Assembly: GCA_036250195.1 (NCBI GenBank)
Contig: JAVHZZ010000004.1
Span: forward strand, 256,494,728 to 256,558,727
DNA from: Mixophyes australis
Lineage: Eukaryota > Chordata > Amphibia > Anura > Limnodynastidae
Reading direction: 5' to 3'
DNA: 64,000 nucleotides
Shown here: positions 50,422 to 62,287 of the stretch, in pieces
Numbering within the stretch: position 1 is the stretch's first letter
Layout of the letters: the number at the start of each line of letters is the position of its first letter
Notes under the pieces: generated by a model
What the model saw: only the letters and a program-made list of their open reading frames with translations
What the model was told of the DNA's origin: nothing
The model's database searches: none
Program-made: the position numbers and the translations under genes

Positions 50422-53415
50422 ATGGATTCAAAGCAGTCCACATATGATCTAAATGAGCAACCAGGTTCTGTCACCAGTCCTGATGTTAGTGTTCCCAGTA
50501 CGTCATCTGGCCAAGGCGATGTCAAACAACAGAGTGTTTTCAAATTAGTGCAAAAAACAAAAACCAAAAAAAAATTTACTGTATTGAAGCGAAAAAGAAG
50601 TGTAACTGAGCAAAAGTTAAGTGACGATAAAAAAAAAATTGCAAGCATGCCATTCTACACACGCAGTGGCAAAGAGAGAATGAGGCCTTCACCTTTGGCT
50701 ATTAGTGGCAGATCCCAAAAAGTTACCCAGCCTACAATTGGTGCACAACTACTGTTACGCGTCAAAGCTGAGCTGCAAGATAACAGTGAGGCATTACAGG
50801 AGAATATTTGCTCTGATTCACAAATGACAACAATCCCTGTGGAGAGTCCATCCAACAGTGGGATGTCTAATCGTGAGCATTCTGCTGATGTGTGCCTTAA
50901 TAGCCCGAGTGTAGCCGGTGATACCCAAATTGAGGATGCCACTTTGGAATTAGAAGAGGATGAGGGGGAGATTTGTGTAGGCGACGAGGGCGCTAATGAG
51001 GATGTTGATGAGGATGAGGTTGTTTGTGTAAGTCCTGCACCAGTGGCAGCAGTTCTGGCACGTGACAAGAAAAAGGCCATTGTCATGCCTGGGCATAAAA
51101 CAAAAAAATCCACTTCTTATGTGTGGAATTATTTCTACCCAAATCCAGACAACAATTGTATAGCCATTTGTAGTGTATGTGAAGCCACAGTCAGTCGAGG
51201 GAGGGACCTTAACCATCTTGGAACCTCGTCTATGTTACGCCATTTAATGAGAGTTCATGGCAAAGTGTTGGGAAAAGCTGAAAGTTCTTCCCAAAAGAAT
51301 ACAAGCACTCCCTCATCAGCTAAGACCCTCCGCTCACCGACATACCGACGGCTACAAAATACACCCACCACACCATCCTCATCAATATCCTCAGTAGCGC
51401 TCGGAGTTAGCCCGGCATCCCACTTAAGGCTGGATGACTCCGGCACTATTATTGATTCCTCTGAAGAAAGCGTTAGTCCTGCTGCTGCTGTTGCTGCTGC
51501 TGGGGGTGAATCGTCATCCCAGAGGCAGGTGAATAAAATGAGCAGTCCTACATTTCAGCAATTAACTGTGAAACAATCATTTGCGAGGGGAAGCAAATAT
51601 GACAGCAGTCACCCAGTCGCCAAGCGAATCACAGACGCCATGGCTGCAATGTTAGTGTTAGATCTGCGTCCAATCTCCACAATAAACGCAGCTGGTTTTT
51701 CACAGTTAATTGAGGTTTTGTGTCCGCGTTACAGAATTCCATCGCGACACCATTTCTCCCGTAAAGCTATTCCACAACTATACCAAAAAGTGTGTAAAAA
51801 TGTAGAGATTGCGCTGAAAAATGCCATTCTGCCCACTGTTCACTTAACCACAGATATGTGGACAAGTGGAAGTGGCCAAACCAAAGACTATATGACTGTG
51901 ACAGCCCACTGGGTTGGTCATTCACCTTCACCAGCAGGAACAGCAGCAGCATGTACACCACTACGTAACATTTGTCACAGGCAGGCCACTCTTTGTATCA
52001 CCGGCTTCACTAACAGGCATACGGCTGACAATTTGTTACGCAAACTGAGAGATGTGATTGATGCATGGCTTATACCACTCGGACTCTCCCCAGGGTATGT
52101 CATTTCAGATAACGCCAACAATATAGTGCGAGCATTACAGCTGGGTGATTTCCAACATATTCCCTGTTTTGCTCACACCATCAACTTGGTGGTGCAGAGC
52201 TTCCTACGAAATAACCGTGAGGTGCAGGAGATGCTTTCGGTGGCCCGTAAAATTTCAGGCCATTTCAGGCATTCAGCCACAGCATGTAGGAGATTACAGC
52301 AGCTCCAAGAGCAGTTTAACTTGCCCTGCCACCAACTTAAGCAAGAGGTGGTAACTCGGTGGAATTCCACCCTGTACATGCTTCAGAGGATGGAGGAACA
52401 GCGCAAAGCCATCCAAGCATATTGCACAAGTCATGACATTGGGAAAGGAGGGGGGATGTATTTCACTCTTGCACAGTGGGGAATCCTTTCAGTGCTGTGC
52501 AAGGTGCTGAAACCATTTGAAGTTGTGACATGTGAGGTCAGTGCAGACTCTGCTAGTTTGAGCCAAGTCATTCCTTTAATTAGACTATTGGAAAAGCAGC
52601 TTGAGAAAATGAAGGAGGAGCTGAAAGCAAGCAATTCAGCAAAGTATGTTGGCCTTGTCGATCAAGTACTTAATTCGCTTCACAATGATCCTCGAGTTAT
52701 TAAGATCTTGAACTCGGATCAGTACGTTTTGGCCACTGTGCTTGATCCAAGGTTTAAAACCTACATTGAGTCTTTACTTGTAAATGAGCGAGATGTGAAC
52801 TTTTGCAAGGAGCTATTGCTCAGCAAGTTGGCCGCTGAACTGGGCCTCGGCTTGATGACGTGTCCTCCTTCACTTTCTCAAGCTGTTGCTCGTAAAAAAT
52901 TAAATTTCCAAAAAAGAAGCAGGGAAGACACAGGGGGCAGACCAGAACAATTTAACATCTGGGCTGGTTTGAAGGATTTTTCAAAAAAATGTGTCACTTT
53001 GCCCATAACTCCATCCAATATGAGTATAAACATGCAAAGGATGGTGGAGGATTACTTTCAAGAGGTAGTTGATATGGAAATGTCAGACAGTCCCTTTCCT
53101 TACTGGGAAGAAAAGCAGGCCATTTGGAAACCCATGTACAAACTTGCTTTGCAATACCTAAGCTGCCCACCCTCCAGTGTGTACTCTGAACGAGTGTTCA
53201 GCACAGCAGGGAACTTAGTCAGTGATCGCCGTAGAAGGTTACTTCCCAAAAATGTGGAGAAAATGATGTTTATAAAAATGAACTACATCTTCCACGAGGA
53301 AGGCCTTCACCATCCAAGACATCCAAGCACTGACTGTTCTCTAATGGCGGATTCAAGCGGCGATGAATTGATAGTCTGTGATGATGACGTACACACTGAT
53401 GAGGGTGAGGATTAA
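50422..53415 (+). CDS. hAT transposase with BED zinc finger
   Basis: 997 residues in one exon. The start has A at -3 and G at +4 and is the first ATG after the TATA box. The acidic/low-complexity N-terminus (1-220) is followed by a BED finger with W235, C250-x2-C253 and H274-x4-H279. Then come an alanine run (about 353-367) and the catalytic domain with D478 (LTTDMWTS), D563 (ISDNANN) and E923 (VYSERVFSTAGNL). The C-terminal dimerisation region has YWEEKQAIWKPMYKLALQYL and SDRRRRLLPKNVEKMMFIK. All three catalytic acids of the hAT fold are present. It resembles ZBED/Ac-like transposases; length is within the range of BED-hAT proteins. It excises and reinserts the element using the flanking ends. 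Confidence 0.95.
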   Translation: MDSKQSTYDLNEQPGSVTSPDVSVPSTSSGQGDVKQQSVFKLVQKTKTKKKFTVLKRKRSVTEQKLSDDKKKIASMPFYTRSGKERMRPSPLAISGRSQKVTQPTIGAQLLLRVKAELQDNSEALQENICSDSQMTTIPVESPSNSGMSNREHSADVCLNSPSVAGDTQIEDATLELEEDEGEICVGDEGANEDVDEDEVVCVSPAPVAAVLARDKKKAIVMPGHKTKKSTSYVWNYFYPNPDNNCIAICSVCEATVSRGRDLNHLGTSSMLRHLMRVHGKVLGKAESSSQKNTSTPSSAKTLRSPTYRRLQNTPTTPSSSISSVALGVSPASHLRLDDSGTIIDSSEESVSPAAAVAAAGGESSSQRQVNKMSSPTFQQLTVKQSFARGSKYDSSHPVAKRITDAMAAMLVLDLRPISTINAAGFSQLIEVLCPRYRIPSRHHFSRKAIPQLYQKVCKNVEIALKNAILPTVHLTTDMWTSGSGQTKDYMTVTAHWVGHSPSPAGTAAACTPLRNICHRQATLCITGFTNRHTADNLLRKLRDVIDAWLIPLGLSPGYVISDNANNIVRALQLGDFQHIPCFAHTINLVVQSFLRNNREVQEMLSVARKISGHFRHSATACRRLQQLQEQFNLPCHQLKQEVVTRWNSTLYMLQRMEEQRKAIQAYCTSHDIGKGGGMYFTLAQWGILSVLCKVLKPFEVVTCEVSADSASLSQVIPLIRLLEKQLEKMKEELKASNSAKYVGLVDQVLNSLHNDPRVIKILNSDQYVLATVLDPRFKTYIESLLVNERDVNFCKELLLSKLAAELGLGLMTCPPSLSQAVARKKLNFQKRSREDTGGRPEQFNIWAGLKDFSKKCVTLPITPSNMSINMQRMVEDYFQEVVDMEMSDSPFPYWEEKQAIWKPMYKLALQYLSCPPSSVYSERVFSTAGNLVSDRRRRLLPKNVEKMMFIKMNYIFHEEGLHHPRHPSTDCSLMADSSGDELIVCDDDVHTDEGED

Positions 53416-53549
53416 GCTGAAGATGATGCCGATAACATCTTTTTAAAACTTTCTATGTAAGTGTAGGGTGCAATCTACCCCCAAAGAGGAAAGGGACTTG
53501 TGGCATTTCCATATCACATACCATCTTGAAAGGCTGCTGTTAGGGCAAT

Positions 53550-54300
53550 TTATCCTTAAGGGTAGGGTGTCATAGACAGAGTGACCCTAAACTGGCTTTG
53601 TCCATTTTTCATAATATTGTACAGTCTATAATGGCTGAATTTTTGGGTATTTTATACAAGTGGAGGGGGGCCTAGAGAGACAGAGTGACCCCAAACTGTC
53701 TTTCTCCATGTCAATTAATATTGTACAGTCTATAATGGCTGAATTTTTTAGTATTTTATACAAGTGGAGGGGGGCCTAGAGAGACAGAAACCAAACTGGC
53801 TTTCTCCATGTCAATTAATATTGTACAGTCTATAATGGCTGAATTTTTTGGTATTTTATACAAGTGGAGGGGGGCCTAGAGAGACAGAGTGACCCCAAAC
53901 TGTCTTTCTCCATGTCAATTAATATTGTACAGTCTATAATGGCTGAATTTTTTAGTATTTTATACAAGTGGAGGGGGGCCTTGAGAGACAGAAACCAAAC
54001 TGGCTTTCTCCATGTCAATTAATATTGTACAGTCTATAATGGCTGAATTTTTTGGTATTTTATACAAGTGGAGGGGGGCCTTGAGAGACAGAAACCAAAC
54101 TGGCTTTCTCCATGTCAATTAATATTGTACAGTCTATAATGGCTGAATTTTTTGGTATTTTATACAAGTGGAGGGGGGCCTTGAGAGACAGAAACCAAAC
54201 TGGCTTTCTCCATGTCAATTAATATTGTACAGTCTATAATGGCTGAATTTTTTGTTTTTTTAAAAAAGTGGAGGGGGGCCTATAGAGACAGAAAACAAAC
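53550..54300 (+). repeat. Second ~100/104-bp tandem array, 3' of the transposase
   Basis: Seven units marked by 'gtacagtctataatggctga' at about 53619, 53723, 53823, 53927, 54027, 54127 and 54227. Spacing alternates 104/100 bp because some units carry four extra bases ('gagtgacccc' against 'gaaacc'). Confidence 0.92.
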
Positions 54301-54539
54301 TGTCTTTTTCCATTTCTTTACATATTTAACTATAAGTGTAGGGTGTAATATACATTCAAAGACGATGGCTGCATTGCCAATATGCATAGATGGAGAGGAA
54401 GACAATCTGTTTTGTGTGTAGAATAAATGAAGGCCTACCAACGAAGAATTAAACAGTTTTTTTGGATGATTTATTACCTCAACAATTAGATTACTTATCT
54501 CTAAAACAGTTGGAGCACTAAATTGGGTTATTTTAGGCA

Positions 54540-54712
54540 CAAAAACATGTATTTTCCAACAAAATAGCAAAACAAAACCAAACAAAACCAAAACCAAAAC
54601 CAAAACACGCAATGGCGGTTTTGCAAAACCAAAACCAAAACCAAAACACGACGGTAATCCAGATCCAAAACCGAATCCAAAACCAAAACACGGGGGTCAG
54701 TGACCATCTCTA
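54540..54712 (+). repeat. CCAAAA-rich right end of the hAT element
   Basis: More than a dozen 'ccaaaa' units plus 'aaccaaaacacg' blocks before the terminal CCATCTCTA. On the other strand this reads GGTTTTGG repeats. Likely subterminal binding repeats for the transposase. Confidence 0.8.
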
Positions 54713-54720
54713 ATCTGTAC

Positions 54721-57700
54721 CAAATGCCGTAGCACATTTAAATGTGCTACACAGTTCAGCTTACATTTGCTCAGTTTTCTGTGTGGACACAGGCACATGA
54801 TGCAGAAACAATAGTAGTTGGCATTCAGATTTAATAAATAGACCTATTCCCCTCCACATGCAATGACATTAAATTAATAGTATTTACAGTTAATAAATAC
54901 TCCTATTCCCACCCCAAACATAACCAACATTAAATAATTAGTATTCACATTTAATAAATAGCCCTTGTTCTCCTGAAACTCACATTCAATTAATACCCCC
55001 AAACAAAGTCAGCATTAAATAAATAGTCTCATCACTCCACCTTATATTAGGAGGTAACACCATAATGACTCTATTAAATATATACCCCTCCATCAAATTG
55101 CCCCGACTATCACCCTACCAATTAATTAACATCTCCAACCCATTATCAAATGATTTGTTCCTACCCTCACCATTAAATTAATAGCTCACACACGTCAACC
55201 CACATTTCATTAAGAGCGAGTCTCCCACACCCTACATTAAAAGCACCCCACTCCCACACTTACCTTCTTCTATCCTTCACTGTACTTTTCAGAGGCAGAC
55301 TCTTCTGTCTGCCTCTCTTGTTTTTCCACACATGTGCACCTAATGTGACAATGGGCCCAGGAGTAAAATATTGTGAAGACGACTAAGCAGGCATTACTTT
55401 GGCATTGTAAATTTTGAAGCACACTTGTTGTATTGTCTGTGAACACACATGGTAGTCAACACGTACCCATGAAATGCTGAAAAGTGTTTTTTATTTTTAC
55501 CTATTTATTTTATTTTGTTTCTACATTTTATTTGCGTCTCTGTCTTTTATTTGTTGTTGACTTCAAGTGCAAATAAATTTACCTAGCATGAAACCATTGG
55601 ACAAAGGTTAATGTGACAATATGTTTATGATGGAATGTATAAGCCATCAAACTGTACAGATGAATCAAATCTAAACACGTGATTTCTTTACAATTGATAA
55701 ATATAGGTTTCCAACTCTCTTTGCTTATGGATTACACTCTTGCAACTCTATTGTGAATACCAAGAATAAAAGACTAATTTGTCTTATTTTATTCAGGTGA
55801 TGAAAATATAATATTCCACCATCCTCACCTTCTTATTTTGCTAACCCTTTGTCACCAGCAGCTAGCTGAACAGCACTGATTAATCCAGAATTGATAATAC
55901 ACCCTCCTATGGGTATTTTTATTATAATGTAGTACAAGGCAGATGTCACTTTCAGGTGCACAACTAAAAATTTCTGGACCCATTAGCAATATATTGAAAG
56001 ACCTACTTCATTGGTAGGATTACAAACCCAGTAAACTTCTCAGTAGATGTTTGGGTTGCAATAACGATAGTCTCTCTATGACAATGGTGATGCATGAAAT
56101 AACAATGGATATATAACTATATCATAACCATCATGCTTATTAATAGCCATTATTAACATCTAAAAATGATGTGGTTAAAATAACTGATGTTGCGTGGTGT
56201 GGTGCAAATAGAAATCATTTAATTTATTCTCAGTCGCTTCTTTTGGTTTGAGGTAAGGGAAGTTTTGCTACTAGAAACTTTATTCCCACTTTCACTAATG
56301 ACAAATTACAATGGTAATCCTTCTGAAAAGACACATGAGTAAATACCCTGGTAACGTCCTAATTACCATAGTAGTGTTTTGTAAGGGCTGATTCTTCTGT
56401 AGGGCATTTCAGTGTTTTCATCCACTGCAGGAGATGCTCCCATTATTTTAGAAACTTCAAAATACACTGTTAGCAGGGATGCTTGTGCAAGTTACATTTG
56501 AATGAGTACATTCTTAATGACCCAATGTTTTAAATCCTACACATATAATGCTTTAAAATCACTGTCCCATTAAGACATTGTTGTTAACTATTGCTTTCAA
56601 TCCAAGAATACATAGCGCCTCTTATGATCTATACAAATCTGTTGCGCACTTTTCATTTCTTTAGAAAAAATAGGTGTAAGAGTACATTAAGTGCAGTTAG
56701 AACAAGGTCAATAAATTCATGTTTTGCATTTAGACTTGATGTTTTCATTTAAAGAAAATATTAAACACTAACCATTGTTTTTGTTTTTATGTTTGTTTTT
56801 TTCATAAACCTTTTAAACAGGAAATAGATTTTGAAGAAGTGTATAAAGATAGTATTTAATTAGCTTATATTTGGTTTACATCATATCTGATTGTACTAAA
56901 TACCCTGAGTGATAAGAGGAAATAGAAATATATGGTCCTGTGTTATTTTTATGTTTATCTTTAGTCAAATAGATGATGTAAGCAAGTAAAGGAAATAGTA
57001 TTGTAGTTTTTAATTTTTAATGGCGAAGAAAAAGGAGGACATCAGCTTAAACCAAGTCAATTGGTTCATGATGCGCTTCCTTCTAAAGAGTCATGCACCA
57101 TCTTGAATCTGGCAAGCCCATATATGGTGATGTAATGAAATATTCAAATTGTAAGAGAACTAATAGCCAATTGTTTAGCAGGATCAAGGAAAAGAAAACA
57201 AAGGAAAATAGTAGGAAACAAAGGAAAAATGTAAAATGGCACAGGACAGACCTGAAATATATTATTCTAGCTACCACTAGGGGGATTGCTTTTATAGGCT
57301 TATAGGCATCTCTCCAAGACATTTCTTATCATTGAAATCAGATATACAATCAGGGGCTCACTTTGATATGTCACTCATTATCTTAATATCGCGACTATGA
57401 TATATTATTAAGCCACTATTATAACCTCCACCTAGGGGTTTTCTCTGATTTAGATCCTATATATTGTTTAAGCCTAAGAGTCATTATTGTCAATAGGGAA
57501 TCCTTTGCTAATAGTGGATTTTTCTATTTCTATATCAACCTATTTATATTAATAGTGATATTTTCCACCTTGAGTTCATTCTCTATTATATGACCACTGA
57601 GCTAAGTTTGCAGTGGACCTGCAATTTTAACAATTATTGTTTTTGTTTTTTGTTTTTAATACTTCGCTAGCTTTTGGGTTTAGGATGAAATGCTTATTTA

Positions 57701-58219
57701 CAATTTTAAGGTATATCAATAAAAATTCATTTTACTCTACATATACACTCATCCATTGTCTCTGAGTGCCCCTCAGTCACCTACTTTTCTTCTCTCTGAT
57801 ACTTCACTATATTTTTGGTGTATAGGGTGCACCGCTCAGGATGCTTTGTACTACAATTCAATCATCCTGATTGATAGGCCATAATATTTAGAGCCTATTA
57901 TTAGACTTTGGTATGAAACTTACCTAGTGCGGATATCTTTTCTTGTTCATAAAAAAATGGCAAAAGAGCCAATACAAAAAATGAGCCAATGTGACGGGTA
58001 CCATTTTTAAAACGAGAATAAAACTGTATCTCATATAAGAGAAAAATGGGTATATTGAGAGTCAAGTAGAAATTGGCTATTGGTCACTACCTGCTTACAA
58101 ATCTAGAAGGAGTGCATGCAGCTATGGTACTATACCAAACAAGTTTATATATGATTACACATTAAAAGGTGGTAGAGAAGAAGCCAAACAATCAGTTAAT
58201 GAGTCAATGCTTATATGTA
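54721..58219. other. AT-rich DNA without genes; degenerate repeat at 54818-55265
   Basis: From about 54818 to 55265, phrases such as 'attaaataatagtattcaca' and 'tttaataaatag' recur in decayed tandem form. No gene or terminal repeats recognised in the rest. Confidence 0.5.
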
Positions 58220-58880
58220 TGTCAGGGATAGCCGCCCTCTGCCAGCTCCCTGATCTAATAACTTAACAAATATTCAAACAGTCACACAATATATCACCTC
58301 TATTTTGTCAGGCAACCACTCCTGACAATATTTACCTGTCACCAACCGCATTCTGCACAAACGTGACTTGGAAGTTTACCGTAAGGGAACAGACAGGATT
58401 CCAGTCGCTCTCACCTATCCCTTAGGCTACAGATCTAACTTGTCCCTTCCCAATACAGGCCCACACTTCCTCACCTCTCCCCAACTGCCACCATCTACTT
58501 ATAAGGTCTGTAGAACGCTATCACGTAATTATCCAATTGCGGACGCTCTGTGCTCTGATAGTGAAAATAGTTAACACTTCCCACACTGGTATTTAAAGGG
58601 TAAACACAGCCAAGCAATCAACCTCTTCTAAACAGGCAGTGAATTTGTTTAAAGCAATAAGGACAGCGCTTATTACATTTTCAATTTAATATACAAAAAG
58701 TACAATGCTTACAGGTTATAAAAACAATTAATAAAAGATGACATAACACACACAGCAAAACATGTAAAATAAAAGGATAAAGTTTGATAGTATAAACTTA
58801 CATACCAGTTGTATAATCTGTGTTAAGGGAATTTGGTTTGGAAGATGGACAGTTTATGAAAGTTGATTGATTTCCCAAAA
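58220..58880. other. Unassigned DNA
   Basis: A GC-balanced block at 58220-58620 looks unlike its AT-rich surroundings and could be an element fragment. No termini found. Confidence 0.3.
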
Positions 58881-59215
58881 GATAGACAATTTCTGTTAAG
58901 AAAGCCAATCTCCATGGACGTGGCTGCAACAGAAGACTTGATTGATGATCAATATGCAGGATTGCTCAAATGGTGGAGAAAGCACCTTGATCAACTGCCA
59001 AACAAATCCAAGCTGACCCTCAGACAATTTAATCTTGCACCATCCATCACCAACTCAACAAAAAAGAGGGTTATACATCAGGAGGGCTCCACTGGTGAGT
59101 GAGATACCTAAAAAAAAGCCCAAATGGAGTTTGCCAAATCAAACCTGAACACGCTAAGTTCCTTCTGGGAGAATGTCCTGTGAATAGATGAGACCAAACT
59201 AGTGTTTTGGGGGTA
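58880..59215 (+). pseudogene. Tc1-like transposase remnant
   Basis: 'catggacgtggctgcaa' (about 58914), then text reading KKKAQMEFAKSNLNTLSSFW and ending IDETKLVFWG (about 59205), matching the DETK catalytic region of Tc1 transposases. The intervening domain is altered or deleted, and stops are present. Confidence 0.6.
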
Positions 59216-59289
59216 AAGCACATAATCCCTAGGTTTACAAAAAAATGCTAATTATCTCACCATTAATTCCTTTTCCTCAAAGTACTCCT

Positions 59290-60340
59290 CGGCAGCTGTT
59301 ACTATGATGTCACAAAAGCTAGGATGTCAGATCCTCTAGGTCTGCCTGGCTTGGCTCTACTCAGCCCAGAGTCTAACGAAGCAGATTGTTTTCACCAGGG
59401 ACCCCCGCAAGGAGGTTTTGACTTTGCAGCCTCTGCTCTGTAGGTCGCGGCCCTCTTAGAGAGTACCCAACGAGACCTGTTGGGAGAACTTGGTTGTCTG
59501 GAAAGCAAAAGAGTGGACTTGAACTGAGAGAGTTTTCCAGACACAGATGGTAAGAAACTAGTAGGCAGCTTGGAAGCTGTGATAGTCTGCGGACTGTGAT
59601 AACCACTGGGATGGTGGCGCTGAACACACTGTTGTGAAGGTCTGCGGACAGAAGTAACCACTGGAGCAGTTGCTGGCACAAATAGCAGGCACTGAAGACT
59701 GACAGCAGGTGCTTTAAATATACTAGGCATTGAATGGGTATCCAATAAATGGGAGGCAGAGTAGATAAGAGGACCAAGTCTACGCATGGTGGCCATGAGG
59801 AGTGGACCGCAACAATCAGCACTGGGTAGATAAGCTCGCCAAACCGTGGCCAGGGGAACCGTGAATCTGGCATGTGACTATACACCCCCCCCCCTCCTTT
59901 AAAGATGGACGCTGAACACCTAGGACAGGGTTTCCTAGGAAATTTAGATAGTGGACATTGAATTAAAAAAGGAGCATTGATTTCAGATGCATTGACCCAG
60001 GAGCGTTCTTCAGGACCAAACCTTTTCCAATCCACCAAATATTTGATTCTTCCCTTGAAAACATTTGGAGTCGAAGATCTGGCTGATTTCATGTTGAACC
60101 TTAAAAGAAGCTGGAGATGGTGCTAAAGAGGAAAACCATTTGATAACTAAGGGCTTTAACAAGGAGACATTAAATGTATCGGAGATGCGGAGAGAAGCCG
60201 GGAGTTGCAAATTTAAGCGCACAGTATTAATGACCCGTAAGATTTTATAGGGACCGATAAAGCATGGAGCAAAATTCATGCAGGGAACCTTGAAACAAAT
60301 GTTCCTTGTAGAAAGCCACACACAGTGTGGTTCCTTGGTG
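59290..60340 (-). pseudogene. pol: Ty3/gypsy chromovirus 3' end, antisense
   Basis: The minus strand, from about 60336 downward, reads MNFAPCFIGPYKILRVINTV and ISDTFNVSLLKPLVIKWFSS, then after a shift FKGRIKYLVDWKRFGPEERSW (about 60055-59993). These match the integrase C-terminus and chromodomain of the element at 28005. A purine tract follows, then an LTR start TGTATAGTCACATGCC at 59884 continuing downward. The left LTR border was not found. A different, older gypsy family from the one in the ERV. Confidence 0.75.
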
Positions 60341-60344
60341 TGAC

Positions 60345-60600
60345 TGTGCATGCGCCATCGGTGCATACGTAGTAGGGATCGGCACGTGCAGTGTATGTGC
60401 TGCGCATGCGCAGTTAAACTTTGTACGTGTGCGTACGTGCTCGTCACACGTGCACACTCCACACGTGCACGTACCATAACAATTATCACTCCTGAAGTCA
60501 TTAAGCAGTGTATGTGAAGATCTGTGTCTTGTTGACTTCGGGAGTGCGCAGCCGACAGGTCCATGCGGTTTAGCGTGAATGCTCACTGCGCTCGGTATGC
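60345..60600. other. CpG- and alternating purine-pyrimidine-rich segment
   Basis: 'gtacgtgtgcgtacgtgctc', 'cacacgtgcacactcc' and several 'cacgtg' and 'gcatgcgc' blocks give long purine-pyrimidine alternation. Possibly part of the adjacent dead element. Confidence 0.45.
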
Positions 60601-60767
60601 ATGCCTTAATGACTCAGGTCTATGGTCTTTTCCAAATATATTTTACATAATGTTTACTATCTGTAATTCTACAAAGTTCTGAGATTGTAAAGAGTCTGTA
60701 TGTACAAAACATTCAAGCACAAACATAGATTGTTCCTTTTGTCTAAAGTTTGTTTCTTCTAGTTTTA

Positions 60768-61120
60768 GGAGACAGTACCTACTCTTTCTGACCTTGGCTT
60801 CTCATTCCTATATTAAACCAGACACAGACCAAGACTTTGCATACAATTCTGCACATGACTCCACCAGGTCAGTTGTCGACTGGATTTTTGGGCTTCTGAA
60901 AGTCCATTTTCACCAGTCTGGAGGAGCCTTCATGTATGCGCCGGATGCTGTGTGCGACATTACTGCACAGTTTGCCATTATTCATAACATCCCTATTAAG
61001 AGTGGGTGCCTTTTGAGCAGGAAGTCCAAGTTACTAGCCAGGAGGCAGAGGATATTGACATTGAGCCTGATGACATTGAAATGATACCTGGGCCCTCTCA
61101 GGATCATCACTATGCAGCAT
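60768..61120 (+). pseudogene. Harbinger (HARBI1-like) transposase C-terminal relic
   Basis: After a pyrimidine tract and 'cttctag' (a possible splice acceptor), the sequence reads GDSTYSF-stop-PWLL, then in another frame YNSAHDSTRSVVDWIFGLLK and SGGAFMYAPDAVCDITAQFAIIHNI. These match the end of Harbinger DDE transposases. The usual catalytic E before R/W-x-FG is D in this copy. Frameshifted and partial. Confidence 0.75.
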
Positions 61121-61309
61121 ATATTTTTCTGCTGAACCAAATATATTGGCCATATTTAATATCAACAACTTATACTCTGCTATCATCTATTCCATATGTA
61201 TAATTAATAGAAAAAGTTCAGCAGATTATAAGTTTTTTTTATTTGGAAGAAAAGAAAATGTAATTTACTTGTGCTTTCCAAGCCTTTTTTTTTAACAGGG
61301 CTGAAGTTA

Positions 61310-61810
61310 GCTGTTAGCCTCTGCAACTTCCTCCACGTGTGGTGGGATCTGGAGGCTGCAAGAGCAAAGGCAGGTCTTGAGGCCTGTGCCTCTTCCGATT
61401 CAGGGTAGCTGTCAGGGATGTGCCAACCCCCTCAATAGCTTGATGAACGTAGTCCAACTGGACCATAATCTCACTGTGATTTATGTTCATATGTGCTGCT
61501 GTTTGTTCATCTCTGGGAGGCACACTTTGATGTATAATAGTAGCTCCTTTGTGCTTTCATCACCTCTATCTATGTCCTCCAGGAGGCACACAGATGTAGA
61601 ATGTGCAGGTTCAGCAGATGGAAAGGAGGGGTGTCCCTGGCAGCTCTTCGTCAAGCTCCACTTTATGCTCCGTCGGCTGTTCACCCACAATGTGTGGTTA
61701 CTACCATCTAGGAAAAATTGCAATAAAACTCCAAAAAAGTGTGAAATGATTTTTGATATATAATCCTTGAAAAGTAAAACAAAAGTAATTATACTACTTT
61801 TTTGCATTGG
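61310..61810 (-). pseudogene. Possible Harbinger accessory (Myb-like) gene C-terminus, antisense
   Basis: Two minus-strand frames read PSFPSAEPAHSTSVCLLEDIDRG and then NHSEIMVQLDYVHQAIEGVG and LNRKRHRP. Harbinger elements carry a DNA-binding partner gene, often opposite to the transposase, whose C-terminus has this flavour. More sequence near 62060-62230 might belong to it. No Myb domain is clearly visible. Confidence 0.4.
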
Positions 61811-62237
61811 TAATGTTATTGCACATTTTATACTACTCTGTCCTATAAATGATTATTATTTCATCTTTTCTTTATCAGCATGAGCCTGTTGACTGCTTTC
61901 TGGCAAGACAATAACTAAAATGATAATGTTAACTTTTATCAACAATGTCAATGGTTTAAAAAACAGTTTAAAACCTTCACAAAAAAGGGGGATGAAGTAA
62001 GAGTGAGCTATAGTACGAGAATATTCACAAATCAATGTTTGTTATAAGCTTTTTTTTTTAGGTAACAAGGATAATTATCAGATTCTGCTTCTCAGTGTCC
62101 ACTTTGCTGCCCTCCTCAACTTCCTGCAGGGCAACGTGTTCTGCTCAAAGGTGACAGATCCAAAGAAGGCGAGGACCATTCCTGAGTTTGTCGCTTTGTC
62201 TGTTAGGCATCTCTTGAAATCCTGCCACCTGTTAATG

Positions 62238-62287
<50 letters not shown>

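Larger units (their letters stand above)
48047..54712 (+). mobile_element. Complete hAT transposon with intact BED-finger transposase
   Basis: A 6,666-bp element with inverted ends TAGAGATGG and CCATCTCTA. It is flanked by exact ATCTGTAC copies (48039-48046 and 54713-54720). Order: GC-rich left end with hairpins, TATA box, twenty 100-bp repeats, a 997-residue transposase, a second ~100-bp repeat set, a CCAAAA-rich right end. Everything needed for autonomous cut-and-paste movement appears present. Confidence 0.95.
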
